NCBI RefSeq assembly: GCF_048564905.1
Contig: NC_132989.1
Coordinates: 9,779,257 to 9,843,256 of the forward strand
DNA: 64,000 nt
Reading direction: 5' to 3'
DNA from: Vicugna pacos
Lineage: Eukaryota; Chordata; Mammalia; Artiodactyla; Camelidae
Part shown: one piece after another, positions 46,225 through 55,350 of the stretch
Layout: each line of letters opens with the position of its first letter
Position numbering within the stretch: the first letter of the stretch is position 1
The notes under the pieces: generated by a model
What the model saw: the letters and a program-made list of their open reading frames with translations, nothing else
Told to the model about the DNA's origin: nothing
The model's database searches: none
Position numbers and translations under genes: made by a program

Positions 46225-46380
46225 TTTTGCATTAGAACCACCTTTTGGTCAAGTTCCCAGGCTCCAGCCCAGGCCTGCTGAATAGAATTATCTGAGGTGG
46301 AGAAGAGGAACTTAAATTTTGATCAGGCTCCCGAAGAGATGATTTTGCACAGCAAAGACCGAAAACCTCCATTATATTTA
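46225..46380. mobile_element. hAT-Charlie element (MER5A type)
   Basis: GCATTAGAACCACCTTTTGG, TTCCCAGGCTCCAGCCCAGG and GAACTTAAATTTTGATCAGG match this family. Both ends are worn. Confidence 0.6.
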
Positions 46381-46439
46381 TTATAGAAGTCTAAGTACTC
46401 TGTGTAAATTAAAACTGTTTCTCTTCATACAACCATGGC

Positions 46440-46571
46440 CAACCCCCTCCAATTTATGTTTCTTTATTTCCCTTTTTACCTCAGAATGTGCTGTGTGTTT
46501 ACCCTGTTTTATTTTCCTTCTAGAATGCAAACTCCATGAAGCATAGCTTCCCTCCGCTTTTCTTCATTGTG

Positions 46572-46607
<36 letters not shown>

Positions 46608-46655
46608 GTAACTAAAATGATCAATGTCTGTTGAATAAATAAATGAAGGAAAGGG
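46440..46655 (+). mobile_element. L2 3' end with an internal (CT)n microsatellite
   Basis: CTAGAATGCAAACTCCATGA and GTCTGTTGAATAAATAAATG are the L2 3' end. A (CT)n run of about 31 bases at 46573-46604 replaces the usual middle part. Confidence 0.65.
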
Positions 46656-46985
46656 ACCATTTTATGTCCAACCTTTCCCCTCAACAGATACCCACTGACG
46701 GGTCCTGTGAGCTCTCCAAATACTCCATGTTTATCATCCTTCTATGCAACGTATCATCAGCACAAAAGCATTTCATATCCTCTCGACTTTCATCCCTACG
46801 AAGTCACACGCATACCTACGAGTTAACAATTCAGGAAACCAAAGCTGATAGTAGTTAAATTAGCATTCTATTCCCTAAATGAAAGAACTGGGGTGGAGCT
46901 CAACACTTTTCATTCCACACGTAACTCTTTCCTCACGATACCAGACATATTTTCATCATAACCAACTACTTCTTTGAGGCGGAGC
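46656..46985. other. Intron, no recognised feature
   Basis: Nothing assigned. Confidence 0.5.
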
Positions 46986-46989
46986 TGTG

Positions 46990-47165
46990 GTTCTTCAGGG
47001 GAGTCCCTCGCCATCAGCATCACTTCAGAATCTGTTAGAAAGTCAAAAACTTAGACAGGACTTGAGTCCTAGTGGGTCAGAAACTCTGGGGAGGAATCCA
47101 ACAATTTGTTTTAACATGCCCCCCAGGTGATTCTGGTGCAGGCTCCAGTTTGAGAAACACTGAGT
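46990..47165. mobile_element. hAT-Charlie element (MER5A type)
   Basis: GCCATCAGCATCACTTCAGA, GTGGGTCAGAAACTCTGGGG, ATTTGTTTTAACATGCCCCC, CAGGTGATTCTGGTGCAGGC and TTTGAGAAACACTGAG follow MER5A in order. Confidence 0.85.
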
Positions 47166-48250
47166 TGGGACAATTAACTGCTGTTAAAATGGAAAAGCTA
47201 TTTCTAAGGAAAGTGCACGGAGCCAACTGTCACCAATAATCAACAGAGGGAAAGAACTTCATGAGATCAGCAGGTGTCATATCGGTTGGAGACAATGGAG
47301 CAACATGCTCAGCACAATCTCTATCCCATGGTGAATACCAGGGGGAAAAAAATGCTAGCAAGAGTGGATGCCTGAACAAGTAAGTGTCAACAAATACTAA
47401 AGGAGGAGGCAGGAGACTAATCTATTCATTAATGTCGAACCAGAGTAGAACTCAACTGGGGGCCAAGAAATGCAACTTAGTTTTTCAGTTTTCACAGCCA
47501 TTTATAAATAAAATGCTTATCTGGTTTCTTCACCAGGACCAATACTGATCATCTTCCCTTTAATGGATTGCATATTCATGGAGAAACACTAACCATCCTC
47601 CCCTATGACCACCTTGTGAGGATTTGCTTCTAGTCAGTTACATGTCCCTGTCATATACAAAGTTTTCTGGGGAGTAATTTTAGGAATATAGGTCTGCAGA
47701 GTTTGTAATTGGGCATAACGGAAAGTGTTCCATTTCATCTTTCCAGCAATAGTAATTTAATCATCCAGAATATTTTTGAAGTACAGCAAATGGGCTAAGA
47801 ATTTCAGATGACCCCATGTACAGTCATCTTCAAAAAGAATATGTTTTCTTTACTTAAGAGATTTACCAGTTGGATAATCTATTTTAATTAAAATTAAATA
47901 AGTGTTTTTAAATTTTAAATATCCAATGGAATGTCTCAGTGTGGATAGATACAAAGCATACCAATTTCCCTCTTCAAAAGAAGGAAATTTCCTTTTCCTT
48001 TCTAAAGAAAGTAATTTTAGGAATATAAACCAGACTTAGAGAATCAGAGTAAAGGATACAAACACCTCTTGGCCCAAACCAGTAATTATTCAATTAAGTA
48101 TCTAACAGTCCCCGACCATATTAAAACTAATTGAGTCACTTCTCTTTGTTCATTCTATGAGGCAGTTAAATACACACAGCTGCTTTGCAGTTTCCCCTGC
48201 TACCAATGGTAGCAAATAGTATTTAACGGAGGCAGCCATGATCATGTGTC
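47166..48250. other. Intron, mostly single-copy
   Basis: No repeat recognised. AT-rich from 47860 to 47960. Confidence 0.5.
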
Positions 48251-48254
48251 TAAG

Positions 48255-48350
48255 CCATTCATTTATTCATTTGCTCATTTAGTACAAGTATGAGTGTCTA
48301 CCACAGCCCAGGGAACATGCCAACTATGGAACTATGCTGTCCCATAAAAT
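48255..48350 (-). mobile_element. L2 3'-end fragment
   Basis: CATTCATTTATTCATTTGCT, GAGTGTCTACCACAGCCCAG and GGAACATGCCAACTATGGAA fit the reverse-complement L2 3' end. Confidence 0.55.
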
Positions 48351-48930
48351 AAAAAGCTCTTCTCCCTACACAGATACTACCAACACTGTAGCTCTATTTT
48401 GTGTTGCTTCGGAAAGGATGATGTGTTGCTTTAGGATGAGCAAGTCAAAGCATATCAGATTTTGCCTTTCAGATGTTCATTCTGCCTTCCTTTTACAAGA
48501 GAATCATCCTTACTTTGCTTAGAAAGCCACCTCATCCCTGTTTCCAGTTTACTTGCTTTGGCTGGGCCTGACTGCACCCCTGGGTGCCAGAAATGGTCAC
48601 ACGACTCAGGTCTAGTCTAGCAGCATATTATTTTCACTAATGACTGGTTCATATCTGGGATAGGACCTGAACCATGCAAATGACACTCACCTGTGGGATT
48701 TACGTTAGCAGTACCTGGAAACAAATTTTACCTGCTAAAATTGCTAGACTTTGGATGATGTAAGGCTGGAACTCACAGAGATACTGTAGCCATTGGTAGA
48801 ATAAGGAAATCAAGCATGAGAAAAATAAAAGTGTGGATGACATCCTTCAATCCATTTCCTGGATCTAGCCATACCTGAAGCTGGCCCTAAACTCTAGATT
48901 TAAATCAAAAGGCACACAAACACACTCCGT
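48351..48930. other. Intron, no recognised feature
   Basis: Nothing assigned. Confidence 0.5.
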
Positions 48931-48934
48931 ATCA

Positions 48935-49150
48935 TTCCTCCTGCCTTATTATTTTGTTAATCTGATATTCTATATATTGCACATGTTTATTTCCTGCTTG
49001 GATTCTTCCCCTTCTCTCTCCCCCACTATAGAATATAAGGTTCACAAAGACCTTTTTTTCCCTAGGGGGAGGTCTATTTTGTTCACTACTGCATTTCTGC
49101 ATCTAGAACAGGACCTAACACATGGCAGTCACTCAATACTTTTTTTCCAA
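48935..49150 (+). mobile_element. L2 3' end
   Basis: TTCCTGCTTGGATTC, GAATATAAGGTTCACAAAGA, TTTTGTTCACTACTGCATTT and GAACAGGACCTAACACATGG are the L2 3' end in order. Confidence 0.75.
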
Positions 49151-49682
49151 AATAAATAGGAACCATTTCCTTCCCAATCTTCCTTCCTACTATTACCATT
49201 ATCCTCGTCCCCCCACCCCCACCCAACACGCACACAGGGTATCCACTCACTGAGCATGCTACTCAATGACCCCAAATCCTCTTAGGATTATCATTCCTTG
49301 CATTCAATTTATACATTTTTTCCACACTTTTTTCTTGATCTTAATTATCACAAAGAGATGTTAGAAATAAGTAGCAAGATGTTTATGGTGCATAAATCCT
49401 GAAACCAGCCTTGCGATAGTTCAATAACCCATTCCCTACATGAATTAGAGGTCGCCATTTATATTTCTAAACATAACACTCTCCAAAATACCAACATGCA
49501 AAATGCCTCTCTCTCTCTCTCCCCCACATCTATTTTTCTATCAACATCACCTAGTAGTCTCTAGAGTTCTGTACGTATTCAGGAAATGTCTGCTGAATGC
49601 TGAAAGTTGAGTAGATGGAAGTTAATTGGTGAAAATTCCACTTTGTAACACTATATTGAGTTTTCACTAACGCCTATGTCTG
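49151..49682. other. Intron, no recognised feature
   Basis: C/CA-rich stretch at 49210-49240 and a short (CT)n at 49508-49520; otherwise nothing assigned. Confidence 0.5.
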
Positions 49683-49882
49683 TAATTCTGGGAACTGCCT
49701 CCTAATTAAACCGCTTTGGTCTATGGGTTTGCCCTAATAATGACTTTTGATTCCAATTAATACAATGCAGTGGGGAACTAATTACTAATTCACTGTAAAA
49801 AAAAATTCCTCTGTATTAAAGGAGAAAAGGGTGGAGCAGATTGGGTCCAAAATGCTACTGGCAGGAAAGGTATTCTTAATTA
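49683..49882. repeat. Unrecognised element, copy A of a diverged pair
   Basis: The core from 49721 (CTATGGGTTTGCCCTAATAA) aligns without gaps to copy B at 50330 over 53 bases with 41 identities by my count. A second matching block (TTGGGTCCAAAATGCTACTG at 49841) lies further right in both. Copy A has three TAATTA homeodomain cores (49703, 49779, 49877). The family is not known to me; an ancient exapted SINE is possible. Confidence 0.55.
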
Positions 49883-50281
49883 TTTTTTCCCTAGCACTGA
49901 AACGCGCCCCCTCTGTGGACTGCCTATGCTTGTACTATGTAAATGTATCTATGATTGATTTTTAAAACAGCACACCAGGGTATGTTCAGCCCCTGAACAA
50001 GAAAAATATCATCCCACTGTAAATATCCAGTGGAGCAGTAAAACTGTTTCTTCTCTGCCCTGCGTAACTGCAGAACCCAGAGAGAGAAGGGATGTTTCCC
50101 AAATCTGGCTTCCCATTAGATTGAATAAATGTCAACTTGAAAACCAGGAAACAAAAATGCCATTATGAGGTCTTCTGAAATATAAAATATTCAAAAGGCT
50201 TCGCAGCTCACGAAGAAATCCTGAAACTGCTGGCACCTTCCAGCTTCTACCTGCAGGTGAATGTTTTTAAAAGTTTCCATT
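49883..50281. other. Single-copy spacer between the paired elements
   Basis: No repeat recognised. CGCGCCCCCTCTGTGG at 49903-49918 resembles a CTCF core with one extra base. Low-copy look. Confidence 0.4.
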
Positions 50282-50462
50282 CTAATTGCACACTGTTCTG
50301 TGCATGCGCTTATTCCCAAACCACACACTCTATGGGTTTCCCGTGATAATGGCATTGGATGCCTATTAATATGGTGCTGTGGAAAAACCAATCTGTTGGA
50401 TGAGCAGTTCTCAGCATCACAAGAGGCAAACTTGGGGCACAATGCTGTTGCCAGTTGTTGGC
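50282..50462. repeat. Unrecognised element, copy B of a diverged pair
   Basis: Same orientation as copy A. The core is CTATGGGTTTCCCGTGATAA at 50330 followed by GATGCCTATTAATATGGTGC, and TTGGGGCACAATGCTGTTGC is at 50432. The distance between the two blocks is 111 bases here and 130 in copy A. Confidence 0.55.
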
Positions 50463-51160
50463 TGATGTGGTTTTTTTTTTTTAATTCTCATTAAATCATG
50501 AATAAAAATGCACCCTGCTGAAGGTGGTACATACTGGTCAATGTGGTATCTCATCTTATCCGGGAGGAAGGAAAGACTAGACAATGCATTAGAGAATATT
50601 CCAGCAATAAAATATATTTTTTTAAAACAAGGAAGAAAAATCCGTATTAAGTATATATTCAGGAGTACTCATTAGTATATAACTTAGGCTCCAAAAATTT
50701 CACACAGTAGTAGATTCCTGTGTGGATTATTTGGGGGCTGGCCATCATGACATGGTGCTACCTGGAGCCACCAATTTTTGCCTGACTAGGTAGCTATACT
50801 TTTTGTAGCTTTTTGGAGATTCCCATCCAGGAGAAGTAACATAGGAGATGCACTTGGTACTCTCATCACTTTCTATCTCCATATTCCCCAATAAGATGAC
50901 TTAGACGAGAGCATCAAATAGTCCTTCCTCCTGAGAAATACTTCAGGATGCTTGTACTTTCCCAACACTTCTCAAGGTCACTTTCCCAAAACAAAGAGGA
51001 ATGAATTCTGGTAGGCAGAAGAAGCAAACACCAACCTTAGCATCCTTTCCTACTTCCTAGATTTTTTTTTTAAGAAATGCACAGATGAATTTGATACACC
51101 TGACTGTTCGATTTTGCATCTCTTACATGACTGAAGCTCTTGAAGCTCTGCTCTTATTTG
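50463..51160. other. Intron, no recognised feature
   Basis: A T run is at 50471-50482; otherwise nothing assigned. Confidence 0.5.
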
Positions 51161-51164
51161 TTGG

Positions 51165-51245
51165 TTTCCTACATCTCTTCATTTGTGAGCTGTTCATTCA
51201 TATGCTTTGTCCATTTCATCATCGGATTATTTGGGGGAAGTATTT
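51165..51245 (-). mobile_element. Old L1-class fragment
   Basis: CATTTGTGAGCTGTTCATTC, ATATGCTTTGTCCATTTCAT and CGGATTATTTGGG match a stretch common in old L1 3' parts read on the reverse strand. Confidence 0.45.
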
Positions 51246-51620
51246 CTTATGTCAAGTTAACAAGCAGGGAAAAGAGTACGGATCTAATTTGGGAGAAATC
51301 TGAAGAAGGATCTACTGGGTATACGCTCTCAGTGTTAGATTTGCTAACAGCACAATCTAAATGTGAACCAGAAGCTATTAGCTGAACATTTCAATTTTTA
51401 TTAACAGGGTCTACAGCTCTACATCTGATTTCCCACATGGAATTTTTATTTATACAATAAAAGCTATAGAAATGAACAATCTGGACCATGTTGCAGGCTT
51501 CTGGATATTTAAAAGAACTTAGGATCCTTTGTGTTTCCTGCCCTGCCCATAATGGACTGTGATCACCCATGTGGGCTAAGCCCCCTCTAGTTACACACAG
51601 ACCCCAAGCCAGTAAACATC
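51246..51620. other. Intron, no recognised feature
   Basis: Nothing assigned. Confidence 0.5.
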
Positions 51621-51624
51621 CTTC

Positions 51625-51900
51625 TGGTCCAGGTTTTCTCAGCCTTGGCATTATGGGCGTTTTGGGCTGGATAATTCTTTGCTGTGAGGGGCATCCTGTG
51701 TGCTGAAGGATGTTAAGCAGCACCCCTGGCCTCTTCCCACTACATGCCTTAGCACCTCCCTCAATTATGGTAATTAACTCCAGACACATGTGCCCCCCCA
51801 CCAAGGACAAAACTGCCTCCATCAGAAAGCCACTAGCCCAACTTATGCAGAGAACTCTTTAATCGTCTCCAAACAAAAACGCCTCCAGTTGAAAATGACT
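51625..51900. mobile_element. hAT-Charlie (MER1-group) element
   Basis: TTTCTCAGCCTTGGCATTAT, GGCTGGATAATTCTTTGCTG, TGAAGGATGTTAAGCAGCAC and CCTGGCCTCTTCCCACTACA follow a short hAT element in order. The 143-codon minus-strand open frame that crosses it is therefore not a gene. Confidence 0.7.
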
Positions 51901-52475
51901 AATCTAGTTTATACACAGAAATTTTTGATAGTCTTCAAGATGGAAACTCAGTCTCAACCACAGCAAGCCATTTTCCTAAATGCAACAAAACCAACAATAA
52001 CATCAAAAAAAAAAAAAACCCAAAGCAAGCAGCTTGACCATGGAAAGAAACACTGGAGGAGAATGTTGAGTTTATATGGCTGATAACTTTGGGAAAGTTA
52101 ACTCTATTACACAGTGTGTCCTGTGGTTATACTTCCAAGAAAAAAGGAAGTAAATAAAGCAACCTACAATTTCCAAGAAGATCGATTTGAAAGATACTTG
52201 AGAAATCACCACAAAATGACTGCACCAATAACAGTGATTTGAGTTCCCTGTCCCACAAGGCCTCTCTCTCACTCACTCCTGACTTGTAATCCATCACCCC
52301 GTCATCTTGGTGTTTGCCTGAAAAAAAACACTTTGAGTTGATCCTCTTTGTTTCCATGTCCTTCACCATCCTACCAGATGGAGTCCGCACCATCTTTTAC
52401 GTGGTCAGAACTTCCTAAGTAGTCCTCAGTGTCCACGTAGGTTCTCCTCCAGTCTATACAAGCAAGGACAGCCGG
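51901..52475. other. Intron, no recognised feature
   Basis: Nothing assigned. Confidence 0.5.
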
Positions 52476-52479
52476 AGGA

Positions 52480-53050
52480 ACCTTAAAAAACATGCCACGC
52501 CACTTCTGCCAGCCTTGTGTCTTAAACTCTTCAATGGCTTCCCATTGCTCTAGAATAAGCCCAATGTTGGTACCAGAGTTCAAAGACTCTCTAGAACAAG
52601 GGATCAGCCTACAACCAACCATGCAGTTTTTTGGCCATTTTTCTTTTGCTCATTACTCATTAGTCACACTGATGTGTGATGAACACCGATGAGTTCCTCC
52701 ACGTCCTCTCCCACCTTAGTCTCTTCATACATGCCTTCCCTCTGCCAGAAGGTTCTGATTTCTATTCTCATGACCGGCTCCTTCTCATCTCTAAGTTCTA
52801 GCTCCAGTATCACCTTCCCTGATATTCTAATCTGATCTTTTCCCCTCTTTTCCCTTCTTCTATACCCATGTTTTTTGCCTTCACAACACGCATCCCAGTT
52901 CAATGCTTCATTTACTATGTATACAACTATATGCTTAACATTCATCTCACAGATCAGACTAAAATTCTATGAACTCAGGGATCACATGTGTCTTATTTGT
53001 GTCTGGTGACAACATAGCGCCTCACCCACAGCACAAGTGAGATACAGATA
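52480..53050 (+). mobile_element. L2 LINE 3' region
   Basis: CTTCAATGGCTTCCCATTGC, CATGCCTTCCCTCTGCCAGA, AGTATCACCTTCCCTGATAT, CTATGAACTCAGGGATCACA and AGCGCCTCACCCACAGCACA follow the L2 3' region. Text at about 52570-52665 does not fit and may be a small insertion. Confidence 0.7.
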
Positions 53051-53424
53051 ATTGGAGATGCGAATGATCAACTGCCCCTCAATTACCCTCACATCTCATA
53101 AGCACAGCAGAAAAAGCCAGCTCCTGTATAAAGCTAAACATGCTTCACTGAGGATGCAAAGCACCTAATTATCCCAGAGCAAAGAAAAGATCCAGCCTGC
53201 TATTTCTCAAGGTAGGCGCAGGGGGGTAAATGAGAGCTTGATTGTAAAACCACTCAGGGTCTTCCCCGCCTCTTCAAAGGGCAAAGCTGATCCATCATTT
53301 GTCACCCAAGTGTTCTCTCCCATCCTCCCTTTACTCCCCGAAGTTTTGTTATGCTGTGGTCAATACTCGCCAGCCAGTGCTGCAGAGGGTAACAGGCCAG
53401 CGCAGGGAGCCTACAGCTCTCTCT
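53051..53424. other. Single-copy intron
   Basis: No repeat recognised; leads into the tandem motif at 53425. Confidence 0.5.
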
Positions 53425-53489
53425 GCATTTTTATGCCCTTCATTACAACAAGTGGGCTATTTTTATACCCGTTAGCTGCTAACAACTGG
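53425..53489. repeat. Tandem 31/34-bp duplication with MEF2-like cores
   Basis: Unit 1 (53425-53455) starts GCATTTTTATGCCC and ends CAACAAGTGG. Unit 2 (53456-53489) starts GCTATTTTTATACCC and ends CAACAACTGG or close to it. CTATTTTTAT in unit 2 matches the MEF2 consensus at 9 of 10 positions, and both units end in an E-box-like CANNTG. Confidence 0.5.
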
Positions 53490-53944
53490 CAAAACCTCAG
53501 GCTTGGAATAAAATATGACAAGGGCCAAGAGAGGTAACAATAACATTGCTTGCGCTGCCGCCAGCTTGCCATTAGTGGGGGGGGGGGGGTGAGGAAGAGG
53601 CAGGGAGAGGGATGAAGAAGGAAAGGAGGCTCTTGGGAACCCAGCAAAGACATTGTGCCGGGGTAGACAGGCAGGTAGCTTACCTGGCCTGCCCATCCGC
53701 CTGTGACCCACCTCACTCTCCATCTGCTAACCCCCTGGCCTGAAATCCCTCAAGATACCAAATCTTGGAAAAGCCTCACAGCCTGGCAGGGCCTCCCACT
53801 TCTTAAGGCCAAACAGCTGTAAGGTGTTTATTTCTCACAAATAATACAACCTACAAAAACAAACAAACAAACAAACAAAAAACCCACAGAGCTCTTTCAC
53901 TACAACGTATTTGCACAGGAGGGAAGAGAAGCAGCCGCAAGGAT
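53490..53944. other. Single-copy intron with a G run
   Basis: A G run of about 13-14 bases is at 53577-53589, followed by purine-rich sequence, and an (AAAC)n run at 53855-53882. No repeat family. Confidence 0.5.
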
Positions 53945-54065
53945 GTTTGTGGCTTTGTGGATTAATAACAGAAATATGAAAACAATCTAAATGCTTATCA
54001 TAGAGTAATGGCACGTAAAGTTTGGCACATTCATGCCTTGGAATGTGACTGCATGACTGTCATTA
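53945..54065 (+). mobile_element. Possible decayed L1 ORF2-end fragment
   Basis: AACAATCTAAATGCTTATCA then AAGTTTGGCACATTCATGCC and TTGGAATGTGACTGCATGA recall the L1 ORF2 C-terminal region. Weak. Confidence 0.3.
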
Positions 54066-54930
54066 ATTCTGCACATCATCTGGCGGAAGCAGCACGGGGA
54101 GCTGTCAGGAATGTGAATCTGAACCCTGAGACCAGGTCAATGTATCCAGGTTCTCTAAACACATTCTCACCATCTTACCACCTATTCAAGTTACTTGGTA
54201 TCACTGTATCGAAGTGGGATATGCAGGATGAGTACCTGTGACCCAAACGATGTACGCTTCCTGAAGTGCTAAGCAGCGCAGTGGTACAAATGCATGCCAA
54301 TCATCTAAAGTGAAAAAAAACCTCACACGTCACTGCTAGCTGACACGACATATAGTTTACTACTGACACGTATCCATTATACATTCTAAGTGGATTTACT
54401 GTCCACTTTCATTAGCAAAATGTAAGCCTATGCCCTACACAGTTCAGGGCACATACCACACACACAATGAGTGTTTTTAAATGCATGAAGGGTAAGTCAA
54501 TGCTATGTCACCATGGAAAGAGTGCAGTGAATCCACACAGACTGACACAGGATTTTACAACTGCTCTTTTTTGTTTAAAAAAACTACAAAGGTATGAGGT
54601 ACACACCATCTCTGCAGCATGAAGGACACACCAGAAAGGGGGGGGAGGTGACAGTGAGTGCCCAGTGATCACGTCCTCTGCAAGGACCGACTGACTGACT
54701 TTCCCTGAAAAAAGTTCTAAGCCATGGCTAAGGTTTTGAAATTCAAAGCCTTGTATACAATGAAATAAATACCGTCACAGTCCTCTTTCACCATTTGGAG
54801 GTGCCTTTGAGGGAGCAGTTTGCTACGTCATGACATGCCAAGGTGTCTCTTTAGAAGAAAACGGACTAACCCAGAAGATGTGGAGCCACCATATAAACAG
54901 AGACTCTGCAGTCATAAACACACACAGACG
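54066..54930. other. Intron, no recognised feature
   Basis: Nothing assigned in about 0.9 kb. Confidence 0.5.
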
Positions 54931-54931
54931 T

Positions 54932-55065
54932 AGAGAGAGAGAGAGAGAAGGGGAGAGAGAGAGGGAAAGAGACAGGAATAGAGAGAGGGAGAGAGAAGGA
55001 GTGAGAGAGGGAGAGAGAGGGAGAGAGAAGGAGGTGGGGGGAGAGATGGAGGGAGAGAGAAGGAG
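54932..55065 (+). repeat. Purine-rich (GA)n tract, about 134 bp
   Basis: Almost all A and G on the plus strand with about five interrupting pyrimidines. In the SGCD transcript it would be a long CU-rich run. Open frames here encode low-complexity Arg/Glu or Ser/Leu repeats and are not genes. Confidence 0.95.
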
Positions 55066-55164
55066 TGCATGTACCAGCAAGCCTGGCGCTCACTCTGAGC
55101 TGGTTGGGACATAGAAGACTACAGAGTAAAATGGTTTTGAGAACAAGGTCACCATTATGATCAC

Positions 55165-55350
55165 ACTGGATTGAAAGCACCTGATATAGTTACAGGACTT
55201 TGGGCAAGTCATTTATTCCCTCTGAGGTCAGCGTCACCATCTTAAGGAATGGGCTTAATAACTCAAACCAACACAGTGCCATTTTAAGAACCGACTGTGT
55301 ACATAAGGAACTGAGGACAGCATCTGGCACAGGGCAAGTGTTGAAAAAAT
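55165..55350 (+). repeat. MIR
   Basis: TTTGGGCAAGTCATTTATTC then CCTCTGAGGTCAGC, and GCATCTGGCACAGGGCAAGT, follow MIR in forward order. Confidence 0.6.

Noticed and set aside
51391-51822. A 143-codon minus-strand open frame
   Set aside because: It lies largely in a hAT element and shows no coding family.
54150-54180. Minus-strand ATG followed by GTGAGA near 54168 as an SGCD exon end
   Set aside because: The donor is moderate, there is no pyrimidine tract or exon-like context upstream, and such words are expected by chance in 64 kb.
54823-55180. Open frames rich in Arg/Glu or Ser/Leu
   Set aside because: Direct translation of the GA/CT-rich tract.
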